From Flaveria trinervia (Eukaryota; Streptophyta; Magnoliopsida; Asterales; Asteraceae): a stretch of 64,000 nucleotides of DNA. The stretch covers positions 43,620,641-43,684,640 of the forward strand of contig CM046451.1 of the NCBI GenBank assembly GCA_025506515.1. The letters run 5' to 3'. The notes beneath the pieces were generated by a model, which saw only the letters and a program-made list of their open reading frames with translations, searched no databases and was not told where the DNA came from. The translations under genes and the position numbers were made by a program. Shown one piece after another: positions 34,506-47,230 of the stretch; the first letter of the stretch is position 1; each line of letters opens with the position of its first letter.

Positions 34506-35326
34506 ATGAACGGATAAAATGGACAAAGTTAACGAATGTAATGGAAGATAATAATGATATTATCTGTATGTACGTATGATGCATGATCACGAACGAATGA
34601 AAAGTATAGTTTGATTCTGAAAGAAAATAAAGAATGGTTTTAACGATTGAAATGTGTGTTTTATTATAAAACTAGAACTCACTCAGCAACGCTGACTTTT
34701 ATACATTTTCAGTTGGCAGGTAAACGTTGTTGAGGATGGAACGAGGCGGCTACTCAGCTCTTTTGGATGACATTCTTTTGTTAATGTTTTTGCATTGTAA
34801 TGCGAACGAATGATGTTTTGAAATGAACGCTTGTATTAACTTGCAAAAACATTTGTAATGATATGAAAAGTTATTTTTTTATGTTTCCGCTGCAATGTTT
34901 TCATAAGGCAATTGTAATTATAATGTTTTATGTGCGATGAGGATCCAACTGTAAGTGTCCCGGGAACGGGGCCTTACACGAATGGATGTCAGTCTTTTCT
35001 TGCCAAGTAGCTTCACCCTCATGCCATCCTTAGCAATAATTACCTGCCAACTGAAAATGTATAAAAGTCAGCGTTGCTGAGTGAGTTCTAGTTTTAAAAG
35101 TAATAAAATACTTTCTGTATGTTGTATATGAAAATACTATTTTCTGTAAAAATACAATCTGTACTGTATATACGAGCACGCATTAACTATATGAACAGAT
35201 ACTGCTTGTTCTCTTCTGTATGCCTTATATGTTCTGTAATCGTTTATCTTTATCTTTCACTTTCTGTTTGGACCAATAAGCAATACCCCAAACTGTATGC
35301 GCAGTGTAAAACGGGTGATGGGCCAA

Positions 35327-35480
35327 CTATATCCCTTAAAAGGGTCATCTATATCCCTCGAAAGGGTCATCTATATCCCTCGAAAGGGTCATCTATATCC
35401 CTCGAAAGGGTCATCTATCCCTCGAAAGGGTCATCTATATCCCTCAAAAGGGTCATCTATATCCCTCGAAAGGGTTCTGT
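35327..35480. repeat. 22-base minisatellite in D 3' LTR, 7 copies
   Basis: Unit CTATATCCCTCGAAAGGGTC with an internal CCCT...AGGG hairpin, 7 units. The other LTR of the same element has only 4 (41708-41795). Confidence 0.9.
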
Positions 35481-35867
35481 TTACTATATACAAGGCCGAC
35501 CCAATCACCCAGGACACACTGCAAAGTCCTGGTCCCGTGTGCAATATGGGGTAGCTAACCGCAACACGGTCGAGCTAACGACAACATGGTTGTGTCACTC
35601 CTGCAAGCTTGCAAGACTTGTTAACATTTTATTAATGTTCCTCTTCTTTTCTTTATTGCTCTTTCTCTTTATTATTACATATACTTTACGTTACGATAAT
35701 AAACATACCAAGTAAAGTCACATACTATAAGTAATAATAATAATAGCAATAATAATAATAAGGAACAATCAGAATCATGCATGGAAAATCATCTAAATAA
35801 GCCCTAGTCAACCTCGGTCAAAACCCTAAAAGCACAAACTCCCAAAATTCTATAAAAATTTCTAAGT

Positions 35868-36255
35868 GTCTAGGCGCATTGAGACTATTTGGGCGCATGA
35901 GCCCTGTTTGGGCGATTCATCACTATGAGGCGCATCAGCCAACACTTAATCATTTTATCACTTAGGCACATGAACTATCAGGTGCATGGGCACTATTCGA
36001 GCGTATGAACACTTAGGCGCATGGGTTATTCGGACGCATGGACACTTAGGCGCATGAGCCACTTGGGCGCATGGGCACTATTGGGGCGCATGGCCCTACA
36101 CTTAGTCATTCGACTAATATTTCTAGGTGCATGGACCACTGTTTAGGCGCCATGGGTCATACTTAAAAATTTCTAAGGCAATCTTAGGCGCATGGATACA
36201 CTTAAATCCTTCTAAGGAATTTTCAGGCGCATGAGCCTTATCTAGGCGCATGGAC
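35868..36255. repeat. TTAGGCGCATG motif array in D 3' LTR
   Basis: Reverse complement of the CATGCGCCTAA array, more than 15 units. Confidence 0.85.
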
Positions 36256-36909
36256 CTTCTGTGTAACATGTTTCTAGTATGTTTTCAAACCCAATCAAAC
36301 CCATATATTTTAAGCTTAATATGGCTATTCTAAACATGAACAATATAAGCATTCAAGAATCAATATCCAACATGCACATTACATAACGGTATACATACAT
36401 AACTTTGAAAATCATTTAATACATTTTCAGCCCCAAAGAGAGTTTAAAACAAGTAAAAACCAGGGTCTAGAACTCACCTGGTGCAACTTGGGTGTTTCTT
36501 CCTTTCAAAACCCTTTTGCAACTGAGTTCAAACACCTAAAAACCACCACCAAACACACACACACCCGAGCACATACACAAACACATAAGCACATAAGAAT
36601 ATAACGGATAAAACCCGTCATAAACACAAAAACCTTGATTCTTATCTTGAATTAACTTTCTATTCTTCTTCAAAACCCAAAGTTCTGCTCTTCCCTTTCT
36701 CTCTCTCTAAAACTGAAGTGAAAGAATGATGTGAAGGGAGGGTGGGCGGCCATGCCCACCTTTACACCAACTTTTCAAAGATTTGTCCTTTTGGACACTT
36801 TTAGTCCTTCCACTTGGACTTTATTGCATTTCTTTCCTTTTATTACTTTTATAAAATACCGGGCGTTACAAGTGCACCCCCATTATATAGGTTTCGTCCC
36901 CGAAACCTA

Positions 36910-39900
36910 TTATTCCTTGAACAGATGAGGATAATGCTGCCTCATCTCCTCCTCAGTCTCCCATGTTGACTCTGATCCCTTCCTGTGCTTCCACTGTACA
37001 CGCACAAGAGGAACCACTTTATTCCTCAGTCTCTTCTCTCTATGATCGGTGGTTGCCATTGGTTGCTCCACATAATTGAGCCTTTCATCTACTTCGATAT
37101 CCTCCAGTGGAACAATCATGTCTTCATCAGCTAAACACTTTCTCAGATGAGATACATGGTATGTCGGGTGAATCCCACTTAACTCATCTGGTAACTCCAA
37201 TCTATAGGCCACCTCTCCTACTCGAGCAATGATTTGGAAAAGGGCCTATATATCTTGGGCTCAACTTGCCCCGCTTCCTGAATCGGATAATACCCTTCCA
37301 AGGTGAGACCTTCAACATAACCCGGTCACCCACCTGGAACTCGATCGGTTTGCGTCGTCTATCGGCATACGACTTCTGCCTATCTTTAGCTGCCTTCATG
37401 AAGGCTTTAATCTTCTCAAGCTTCTCGGTCATAGCCTCAATTACCTCGACGCTCCCTAATTCCTTTTGACCAATATCACCCCAATAAACAGGTGTTCTGC
37501 TTCTCCTACCGTATAGCATCTCATATGGTGGCATACCAATGCTGGCATGATAGCTATTGTTGTACGAGAATTCAGCTAACGGTAAGTGGTCATCCCAACT
37601 TCCCCCAAAATCAATCACACATGCCCGAAGCATGCTTCCAGTGTCTGAATGGTCCTTTCTGACTGACCATCAGTTTGGGGATGATAAGCCGTGCTAATAT
37701 GTAACCTCGTCCCCATGGCATCATGGAATTTCTTCTAGAATTTAAAGGTAAACCGGGTGTCACGATCAGACACAATGGACACCGGCACACCATGACAGGT
37801 CACAATCTCCTTGATGAACAGGTTAGCCAACCTCTCGGATGAATATGTCTCACGGATCGATAGGAAGTGAGCACTCTTCGTCAAAAACGGTCGACAATCA
37901 CCCATATGGCATTGTACCCCTTTGGAGTACGTGGCAACTTCGTAATGAAATCCATAGTGATGTGCTCCCACTTCCATTCCGGTATATCTAAACGTTGGAT
38001 CTTCCCATACGGCTTTTGATGTTCAGCCTTCACTTGCAAACAAGTAAGGCACTTACTCACATACTCCACCACGTCACGCTTCATACCCGGCCACCAATAA
38101 TCTTTCTTCATATCTTGATACATCTTTGTCGCACTAGGATGAATGGAGTATCAAGTCTGGTGAGCTTCATCCATAATCCTTACATGTAGATCCCCGAAAC
38201 GAGGAATCCACACTCGTCTAAACCGAGTTTTAACACCGAGCATGTTTTCACCCAATTCCCCAACTAGACCTCTCATCCTTTCAGAGTTAAGATGATCTTC
38301 TTTCAGTGCCTCATCTTGAAACTCTTTGACTTGCTTCATTACATCAGAGGTCATGATCAGTGATATGCTTTCACCCGAATCGGCTCGGGCCCCTCCTTTC
38401 GGCTAAGGGCATGAGCCACCACGTTGGCCTTGCCCGGATTGTAAGGATCTCACAATCATAATCTTTTATGAGCTCCAACCATCTTCTCTGCCTCATGTTC
38501 AGATCTTTTTGCTCGAAGAAGTACTTCAAGCTCTTGTGGTCAGTGAAAATGGTGCACCTCACCCCACATGAACTTTACATCCTTACGGGTCAGCTTAGTC
38601 AACGGGGAGGCTATCTTGGAGAAGTCCTGAATGAACTTTCGATAATATCCCGCTAACCCCAAGAAACTACGAATCTAGGATGGTGTCGTTGGAGACTTCC
38701 ATTGCATCACTACCTCCACCTTTGCGTGATCTACCATAATCCCTTCTGGATTTATCACGTGACCTAAAAATTGAACGTCGCGTAACCAGAACGCATACTT
38801 GGAGAATTTGGCATACAATTTCTCCCGTCTTAAGGTCTCCAACACCTCCGGATGTGTCCAGCATGCTCTTCTCGCTCTTCGAGTAGATAAGGATATCATC
38901 AATGAACACAATCACTGATCTATCCAACATCGGTCATCACACTCTATTCATCAAGTCCATAAAAGCAGCTGGCGCATTGGTCAGACCAAATGACATAACA
39001 AGGAAGCATAGTCGTAGCTGTAGCGTGTGCGAAAAGCTGTTTTAGGGATATCCTGCTCCTTCACCTTCAGCTGATGGTAACCAGATCGAAGATCTATCGT
39101 TGAAAACCAACTGGCACCCTGAAGTTGATCAAACAAATCATCAATCCTCGGTAAGGGGTATCGGTTCTTCAATGTAAGCTTGTTCAGCTCAAGGTAGTCA
39201 ATACACATCCTTATGATACCGTCTTTCTTCTTCACAAACAGGACCGGAGCACCCCAGGGAGAGATACTCGGTCTAATGAACCCCTTATCGAGCAGCTCTT
39301 GCAACTGCTCCATCAGCTCTTTCATTTCTGTAGGAGCTAACCGATACGGTGCTTTGGCAACGGGTTGAGCACCAGGTATCAAATCAATTTGGAACTCAAT
39401 CTTGCGATCTGGTGGCACGCCGGGTAAGTCTTCCGGGAACACATCCTGAAAGTCACACACCACTGGTACCTCGGATAATTGCGGTACCGACGCATCCATA
39501 TCTTTTACGTAGGCCAAGTAGGCACTACATCCACGTCTTATGCACTTCCCCGCCACCGCCATCGAAATCATATTCGGGGTCATAGTAACACGATCTCCAT
39601 GAATCGTAACCAAACTCTTATCAGGCGCAACTAATTGAATCATCTTCTTGCGACACACGATGTTTGCATCATAGGTTGCTAACCAGTCCATCCCTAGTAC
39701 TACATCAAATCCACCTAGGGGTATCATGTGCAACCTAGCAGCAAACCTATGACCTTCTAGTTTTATGGCACATTCCTCTATCACATCAGTAATTCTAGTG
39801 GACTTACCAATAGTGGTTTCTACATCGAATGGTTCACAGACATTTCTACTACTAACAGGTAACTGAGCACAGAAAACTTTTTACTAGCATCAGAATCAAA

Positions 39901-39950
39901 TAACACCGAGGATAAAGTTTACTAGAAACATACCTGACACAACATCAGGG
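36910..39950 (-). pseudogene. pol of element D: protease, RT, partial RNase H, integrase, chromodomain
   Basis: On the minus strand protease comes first, with DSDAS in place of DSGAS (39897-39889). The frame 39784-38981 then carries the LVLGMDWL block and the first half of RT (KKKDGIIRMC, LPRIDDLFDQL). A frameshift leads to 38930-38667 with FIDD (38906-38895). At about 38565 the sequence jumps from DVKFMWG to KCTIFTDHKS-type RNase H, so some 80-90 codons with the catalytic YSDAS are deleted. Integrase follows in broken frames (38123-37202, with HHCC, SDRDTRFT and SWDDHLPLAEFSYN). The last frame, 37212-36910, ends with a chromodomain (RVQWKHRKGSESTWETEEEM). Confidence 0.88.
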
Positions 39951-40671
39951 TCCGTCCTAGCTTCCTCCGACCTTCTTCACCCCCGACCTCCATCCTCGGC
40001 TTCTTGCAGTCCCCGCTCACGTGACCTTCTTCACCACAAGAATAGCACCACCCCATACTGCAGTTCTTCGTCACATGTCCGGTCCTTCCGCAATGGAAAC
40101 AGACATTGCTCCCCAATCTACATTTCCCGGGGTGCCTGCGTCCACACTTGTCACACCTTTTCGACCCCGCAATTCCAGTGGTCATCATTGTGCAAAACTC
40201 TCGTCCCATGGCTTCTTATAGTCTCTAGCGATGTGGCCAGGCTTACCACACTTGAAGCATACATTCATTCCAATCCTGCACTCACCGGTATGCTCCCTTT
40301 CACATTTGCCACACTTCCTTGTCCCCACACTGGATGAAGCTACACACCGGTTATTCGTCCTGGCAACCTTTTTATATGGGGTGTAACCCCCACGTTTGAA
40401 CTGCTTTCCGTTGCAGTTCTTGTCATTGCTACACTCCTTGTTCACTTCAATCACGGTTATCTCCTTCACTATCCTAATTATCTCAGTCACTATACCATTT
40501 CAACATGGTCCTCAGACTAGCACTATCATCGCTGACTTCCGGGTGATGGATCTCAGGCTCTTTGAGTGCTACCTCAGCAGCCCTAGCCATACTTCTTGTG
40601 ACACACGGTCCAGCACCACGTCCACCACAACATTCACCTGACGAAACCTTCAAAGGTCTACCACCGACCAT
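39922..40671 (-). pseudogene. gag of element D: core deleted, zinc knuckles duplicated
   Basis: The N-terminus (from 40671, MVGGRPLKVSSGECCGGRG) is the expected basic head. It then passes almost directly to the Lys/Asn-rich linker and knuckles, missing the whole structural core seen in G and E (RWVREMEAV, ALCWWDN). Two knuckle blocks follow in tandem, in frames offset by one base. Block 1 (about 40340-40210) is CGKCEREHTGEC plus CFKCGKPGHIARDY. Block 2 (about 40160-39985) is CDKCGRRHPGKC, CFHCGRTGHVTKNC and CYSCGEEGHVSGDC. Other family members have one such block. The first knuckle of each block has the rare spacing CX2CX3HX3C. Confidence 0.8.
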
Positions 40672-41144
40672 CCTCTAAATGCACACTATAAGATTGAAAC
40701 ACTAACGTGATCATTCAAGGGAATGGCTCAGTTTATGTCAAGTATAATAAGTCCCTAATTACAGTGGCCAGTTGTGATTAGCCACTTACTTTACTCTTCA
40801 TACCCCAAGCATTTCCTATCCTGACCTAATCAGTATCTAAATCTACTAAGAGCATCCTTCATTCAGAGTCTTTTTTAGGAAGGAATACCAAGGGCAGTGT
40901 CATCTCCACCTCAGGAACTTCTAACTACATCATAGGATGGATGTATGATTCCAACAAAATCTACTAAGAACATAAGTCAAATAGCTTGCGCATATAATAC
41001 CGATTAACATTAAGAGAAGACATACCTGATGGCACGTAGCTACTCGGGCTGACATCCCTCCATTTGTCCCATTTTCAGTTTAAGTTTAGGTTTTAAAAGT
41101 TTTATTTAACCCAGTTCTCTTAAACTTTGGCTCTGATACCAACT
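40672..41144 (-). other. Leader and PBS of element D
   Basis: AGTTGGTATCAGAGCC on the minus strand (41143-41128) is the primer site, next to the 5' LTR edge at 41145. No ORF is supported in the leader. Confidence 0.8.
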
Positions 41145-41707
41145 TGTAAGGCCCCATTCCCGGAGACGTCACAGTTGGTTAATCACAGTAGCTAAAACAT
41201 TAAACATTATAATTATACAAACTTAAGCAGCGGAAATAATTTATCAAAAACCATTCCCATGTCATTTAAAACACTGTTGTTAAGCAATACATCATCATTT
41301 AACTGTTTACAAAAGAATTGTTTTACTGCATTACAAAACAACAACAACATAAAACTCGAATGGATGTCAGTCTTTCCCTGCCGCGTAGCTTCACCCTCGT
41401 GCCATCCTCAGCAATAATTACCTGCCAACTAAAAATGTATAAAAGTCAGTGTTGCTGAGTGAGTTCTAGTTTTAAAAGTAATAAAATACTTTCTGTATGT
41501 TGTATATGAAAATACTCTTTTTTGTAAAATACAACTCTGTACTGTATATGTGAGCACACATTAACTATATGAACAGATACTATTTGTTCTCTTTGCTGTA
41601 TGCCTTGTATGTTCTGTAATCGTTTATCTTTATCTTTCACTTTCTGTATGGACCAATGAGCAATACCCCAAACTGTATGCGCAGTGGAAAACGGGTGATG
41701 GGCCAAC

Positions 41708-41795
41708 TATATCCCTTAAAAGGGTCATCTATATCCCTGAAAGGGTCATCTATATCTCTCGAAAGGGTCATCTATATCCCTCGAAAGGGTTCTGT
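41708..41795. repeat. 22-base minisatellite in D 5' LTR, 4 copies
   Basis: Same unit as 35327-35480 but four copies. Confidence 0.9.
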
Positions 41796-42184
41796 TTACT
41801 ATATACAAGGCCGACCCAATCACCCAAGACATGCTGCAAAGGTCCTGGTCCTGTGTGCAATATGGGGTAGCTAACCCGCAACACGGTCGAGCGAACGACA
41901 ACATGGTCGTGTCACTCCTGCAAGCTTGCAAGACTTGTTAACATTTTATTAATGTTCCTCTTCTTTTCTTTATTGTTCTTTCTCTTTATTATTACAATAT
42001 ACTTTACGTTACAATAATAAACATACCACGTAAAGTCACATACTATAAGTAATAATAATAATAGCAATAATAATAATAAGGAACAATCATAATCATGCAT
42101 GGAACATCATCATAAATAAGCCCTAGTCAACCTCGGTCAAAACCCTAAAGGCACAGACTCCCATAAATTCTGTACAAATTTCTA

Positions 42185-42580
42185 AGTGTCTAGGCGCTTT
42201 GACACTATTTGGACGCATGAGCCCTGTTTGGGTGTTTCATCACTATGTAGGCCCATCAGCCAACACTTAATCATTTTATCTCTTAGGCGCATGAACTATT
42301 CAGGCGCATGGGCACTATTCGGGCGTATGAACACTTAGGCGCATGGGTTATTCGGACGCATGGACACTTAGGCGCATGAGCCACTTGGGCGCATGGGCAT
42401 TATTGGGGCGCATGGCCCTACACTTAGTCGTCCGACTAATATTTCTAGGCGCATGGACCACTGTTTAGGCACATGGGCTATACTTAAACATTTCTAAGGC
42501 AATATTAGGTGCATGGATTACACTTAAATCCTTCTAAGGCATTTTCAGGCGCATGAGCCTTATCTAGGCGCATGCACCTT
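42185..42580. repeat. TTAGGCGCATG motif array in D 5' LTR
   Basis: Counterpart of 35868-36255. Confidence 0.85.
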
Positions 42581-43197
42581 CTGTGTAACATGTTTCTAGT
42601 ATGTTTTCAAACCCAATCATCACACCCATCTGTTCTAAGCTTAATATGGCTATTCTAAACATGAACAACCTATAAGCATTCAAGAATCAACATCCAACAT
42701 GCACATTACATACGGGTATACATACATAAACTTTGAAAATCGTTTTAATACATTTTTAGCCCCAAAGAGAGTTTAAAACAAGTAAAAACCAGGGTCTAGA
42801 ACTCACCTGGTGCAACTTGGGTGTTTCTTCCTTTCTAACCCTTTTGCAACTGAGTTCAAACACCTAAAAACACCACCAAACACACACACACACGCACCCG
42901 AGCACATACACAAACACATAAGCACATAAGCATATAATCGGGATAAAACCCGTCATAAGCACATAAAAACCTTGAATTCAATTTCTCTTCTTCTTCAAAC
43001 CCGAAGTTCTGCTCTCTTCCCTTTCTCTCTCTCTAAAACCGAAGTGAAAGAATGATGTGAAGGGAGGGTGTGCGGCCATGCCCACCTTTACACCAACTTT
43101 TCAAAGATTTGTCCTTTTGGACACTTTTAGTCCTTCCACTTGGACTTTGTTGCATTTCTTTCTTTTTATAACTTTTATAAAAATACCGGGCGTTACA

Positions 43198-43824
43198 ATA
43201 TGTACCTCTCACACACAAGCATGGAATGATCAACCATCCTTATACAATGTATGGTAGAACTTTTTCACAACTTTCCTTACGAGGTTACTTAAGTTATAAG
43301 AACTAATTTTCACTGATCCTCATTGGGATTCTTTTACTTTGATCCTTTTCATGATGATCTACATTTGGGTTCTTTTCACTTCACTTTGGAAGGTGATCCA
43401 TGTTAGGATTCTTTTGTTCATTCACTTGGAATGTATTGCTTTTGTAGATTCATCCAATTTGGATGTGTTTCTCATTGGTAATTTTTTGGATCAAATCTGC
43501 ACTATGTGCTTGTTTCACCAGGTCTTTGCTCAGCAAACAAAGATGAAACTTGATGTGGTTGAAAGAGATTCATAAAGCATCATTACGTGGTGTGTTTAGG
43601 TTACTACACACACATGCACTTAGATAAGCCAATACATACCTGTACTTTGTGATGAGTGTTTCACTATTGAATAGAATTTTAATTCATCACTGCATGTATC
43701 TTCTCTTCCAAGTTGAGCCTACCAACATATCTGGTAAGTCATGATAGTCTTGTGTTTTTCAAGAATTTTGACTTGTTTTTGATGTTTTGAATGATTTTTA
43801 CTCAAGGTTAATCATGCCAATTGA
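43198..43824 (-). other. 3' noncoding tail of element C, part 2
   Basis: Lies between the pol stop of C and the D insertion. The 78-codon frame on the plus strand at 43339-43575 has no motif. Nothing else is seen. Confidence 0.6.
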
Positions 43825-46800
43825 CTAAACCAGGAATTCAAACCTACTAGGTTCAAATGCCTTAGTAAATAAATCAGCTAATTGATTTTCAGTGGGTACT
43901 TGAATCAATTTGATTAACCCCTTTTCAGCACAGTCTCTCAAAAAGTGATATCTAATTTCAATGTGTTTTGTTTTTGAGTGCTAAACTAGATTATTTGTTA
44001 TAAAAACAGCTGCAGTGTGATCAATGTAAATTTGGTGTGTGCAAGAAGTTATAACCACAATCAAGCATCTGTTTTGAATCAAGAGTACTTGAGAGCAACA
44101 GGCTGGTGCTGCAATATACTCAGCTTCTGCTATTGATACAAACATGTTTGTTTGCTTCTTGCATTGCCAAGAGACCAGTCTGGGACCAAGAAATTGACAA
44201 CCGCCATAGGTGGACTTTCTGATGAAGTTGCATCCTCCATAATCACTGTCTGTGAAAGCATAGAGATTGAAGTCTCCTTCCTTTGGATACCATAACCCAA
44301 GAGCTGGTTTGCCCTTTAGATATCTGAATATCCTCTTGACTGCATCCACATGTGATTCTTTTGGATCAGCTTTATATCTAGCACACACACAAACACCAAA
44401 CATAATGTCAGGCCTACTGGCTGTTAGATACATAAGTGAACCAATCATAGATCAATAGTGAGTCTGGTCCACTGATTTGCCTTCAGGATCAGGTCTAATC
44501 TTCACTTTAGTATCCATAGGAGTTCTGATAGACTAACAATCAGCAAAGTGGAATTTCTTCAACATAGTTTCCACATATTTTGATTGATTGATGAAGATTC
44601 CATTTGCTGTCTGTTGGACTTGCACCCTTAGAAAGAAAATGAGTTCCCCCATTGCACTCATTTGGAATTTTGAATGCATAAGGTCTTCAAACTCTTTGAA
44701 GAGTTGCTTGTTTGTTGAGCCAAAAATGATTTCATCCATATAAATCTGGACTAACAACATGTCTTTTCCTCTTCTCTTTCTGAAGAGATTCTGGTCAATC
44801 TTTCCTCTTTCGTATCCATGTTCAAGAAGAAGATGATAGAGTCTCATACAACTTTCTTGGAGCTTGGTGAAGACCATATAGAGCTTTGTCAATCTTGTAA
44901 ACTCTGTGAGGGAAATCTGGATCTTCAAAGCCCGGTGGTTGACTCACATAGACATCTTCAACAATCTTTCCGTACAAGAAGGCACACTTCACATCCATTT
45001 GATAAAAAGTAAATTTCATGGATGCTGAAATGCTAGAAAGATTCTGATTGCTTCTAATCTGGCCATAGGTGCAAACACTTCGTCATAGTCGATTCCTTCT
45101 TCTTGAGTGTATCCCTGTGCCACTAATCTTGCTTTGTTTCTGATGACGATCCCTCCTTGTTCCTGTACAACCATCCGGTACCGATAGGTATTGTCCTTTG
45201 GGAAGATCTATCAGTTGCCATACTTCTTGCTTCATGAATTGGAGCAATTCTTCCTGCATTGCTTCAATCTAGCTATTGTCTTAAATAGCCTTTTTGATGT
45301 TCTTGGGTACTATTTGACAGAGTAAGCATGAAAACAAACAGATGTTTGCAATACCAGACTTGCTTCTTGTCACCCTCTTATTAACATCACCATAATGGTT
45401 TCAACTGGATGATTCTTGTGTATTCTGGTGGTTGGAATGGAATCACCAGCAATGGTTACATCAAGATTGGAGACATTCAGTTCATTATGGTCAGAGACAC
45501 GTTCATCTTGTACTGTTGGGGAATTATGAAGATAGTTAGACTCCGTTTCAGTTCCTGCTTCAGCTTCAGCAGCACTGTGGTTGCTTCCATCATTTGATAT
45601 TCTTTGTGTTGTTGAGGGAGGAGTAGCTTGTTTCTGATTTTTGATCTCAGTTGACAGATCATTTGAGTGTGATGGTAACAAGCTTGGACATCCTTCAGTT
45701 GAAACACTGATTTTATGATCATTTTCTGATGGGACTAGCTTGGAGAGGAACATCTTCATTCATGTATTCAGCAGATGTAGAAGGAATCAATTGAAAGTCA
45801 TCTCTTCTTTCTACAGCTTAAGAAGTGTCACTTGAATGGAGATTTCCTGCATCAGACAAGTGAAATCGATCAAATGATTTTGTAAAAGAGTCAATATCAA
45901 ACAACCAGTCGGGACCATTTGTAGATTTGGGAAATGAATGTTTCTTGAATTGAACATTTGTTGATTCATCAATAATGTTTAATCTAGGATTAAACACTCT
46001 GTAAGCCTTTGAAACCAAAGAATAACCTACAAAGAATCCTTCATCAGACTTAAATGAAAACTTTCCCAAATAGTCTCGGGTGTTTAATATTAAGACAGGA
46101 CTACCAAATGATTTAAGAAATCCAATGAATGGTTCTCTATGAAAGAGCAGTTCATATGAAGTCATGTTACTTTCTTTTACAATTAGATTTCGATTTTGTA
46201 CAAAGCATGATGTGTTAACTGCCTCTGCCCAAAAGGTGATTGGCAGCTTAGCATCGGCTAGCATTGTTCTTGCTGCTTCAATCAGTGTTCTATTTCTCCT
46301 TTCAGCTACCCCATTTTGTTGAGGAGTTCTAGCTGCACTGAATTCATGAGTAATGCCTTTGGTTGCACAAAATGAACTCATGTCTTCATTTTTAAATTCA
46401 GTTCCATTATCACTTCTGATTGTTTTGACCTTAAGATCAAGTTGATTTTCAATTTGTGTGATAAAGTTTTGAATTATTTGGGATGCCTCATTTTTAGGAA
46501 GTAAGAAGAACACCCATGTAAATCGTGAAAAGTCATCAATGATCACCAAACAATACTGTTTCTTTCCAATACTCATGACATGAGTTGGTCCGAACAGATC
46601 CATATGAAGTAGCTTTAATGGAGTATTGTTTGTGTTCACCAGCTTGGATTTATGAGAAGATTTGTGTTGTTTCCTTTGAGGCACGTTGAACAGTGATCAA
46701 TAAAGTGAAATTCTTTTTGTGGAAGACAAATGACATGGTTTCCTTTGACCAATCTTTTTATGTTTTTAAAGTTTTTGTGCCCCAAACGTCTGTGCCAAAG

Positions 46801-47230
46801 CTGTGACTCATCAAATGATGCTTTTAACAAAAGACATGTTTCTTCTTTAGGTGATGCAGAACACAAGTTTAAAACATAAGTATATTCTTCCTCGGGGTCT
46901 TTTGGACAACCCATTCTTCTGAGATCTGAAATCTAGGTTTCAGAATGTAGCAATGAGTGTCTGTAAAGTGAGTTGAATATTTCTTCTCATAGATCTCAGA
47001 CACGCTTAGCAGATTGAAGTTCAGTTGTTCACATTAATTCACTCTGTCAAAGCTCAGCATCCCATTTGTCACAAATCCTTCACTTGTAGTTCTACCACCT
47101 TGTGAATCTCCACTAAATGCCACCGTAGTTCCTTGTATGTGCTTGAAGTCATGAAGGAGGGAACCCAAGATATAATGGTCTTGGGTTTCCCGTTCCTATC
47201 TATTATGGTGACTTCTTGATACTTTCCTCT
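43825..47230 (-). pseudogene. pol of element C: protease remnant, integrase, RT, RNase H
   Basis: On the minus strand, 47230-46920 resembles a copia protease (VAFSGDSQGGRTTSEGF, LNFNLLSVSEIYEKK), but no Asp-Ser-Gly triad is visible where expected. Next come GAG-pre-integrase (LWHRRLGHKNF, 46914-46636) and the integrase core (46684-45818: LHMDLFGPTHV, IRSDNGTEFKN, PQQNGVAERRNRT), open for 288 codons. A variable linker (45759-45370) precedes RT (45360-44533), where the catalytic YVDD reads YMDE (44742-44731). RNase H (44448-43981) has MIGSLMYLTASRPDIMF and SDYGGC, then a CAG-to-TAG stop and the tail ADLFTKAFEPSRFEFLV ending at 43825. Confidence 0.87.

Larger units (their letters stand above)
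33323..34712 (+). promoter_or_regulatory. Candidate leader intron in solo LTR 2
   Basis: Donor CCAG|GTGAGTT at 33323 and acceptor ATACATTTTCAG ending at 34712, then TTGGCAG|GTAAAC. Same layout as solo LTR 1, enclosing the motif array. Confidence 0.35.
32900..34978 (+). mobile_element. Solo LTR 2 (gypsy, D-like subfamily)
   Basis: TGTAACACCCAG...GGGGCCTTACA, 2079 bases, with perfect target duplication CGAAT (32895-32899 and 34979-34983). Its ATGCGCCTAA motif array (33548-33960) is the type found in D's own LTRs. It also has a purine GAA tract (33113-33153) and a tandem repeat of about 62 bases (34296-34505). Confidence 0.92.
30749..36870 (-). repeat. 3' LTR of element D, interrupted by two solo LTRs
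   Basis: Own sequence is 30749-30779, 32711-32899 and 34979-36870, about 2.1 kb in total. It pairs with 41145-43197. The solo LTRs occupy 30780-32710 and 32900-34978. Confidence 0.9.
30749..43197 (-). mobile_element. Element D: Ty3/gypsy chromovirus (Tekay/Del-like) on the minus strand
   Basis: A perfect target duplication ATATG (30744-30748 and 43198-43202) frames the element. The right-hand copy (41145-43197) is the 5' LTR. The left-hand copy (30749-36870) is the 3' LTR, inflated by two solo LTRs. PBS, gag and pol read on the minus strand between them. Pol has a deletion that removes the first part of RNase H, and gag lacks its structural core, so D cannot act autonomously. Confidence 0.92.
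41145..43197 (-). repeat. 5' LTR of element D
   Basis: 2053 bases, plus-strand ends TGTAAGGCCCC and GGGCGTTACA. Includes the four-copy 22-base minisatellite (41708-41795), the GGCGCATGA motif array (42185-42580) and donor-like AGGTGAGTT (rc, about 42806). Uninterrupted, unlike its partner. Confidence 0.92.

Noticed and set aside
35119..35715. 198-codon ORF with a repeated peptide (SSISLERVIYIPRKG)
   Set aside because: The peptide comes from the 22-base minisatellite of the D LTR. The other LTR has fewer units and the frame is not kept.
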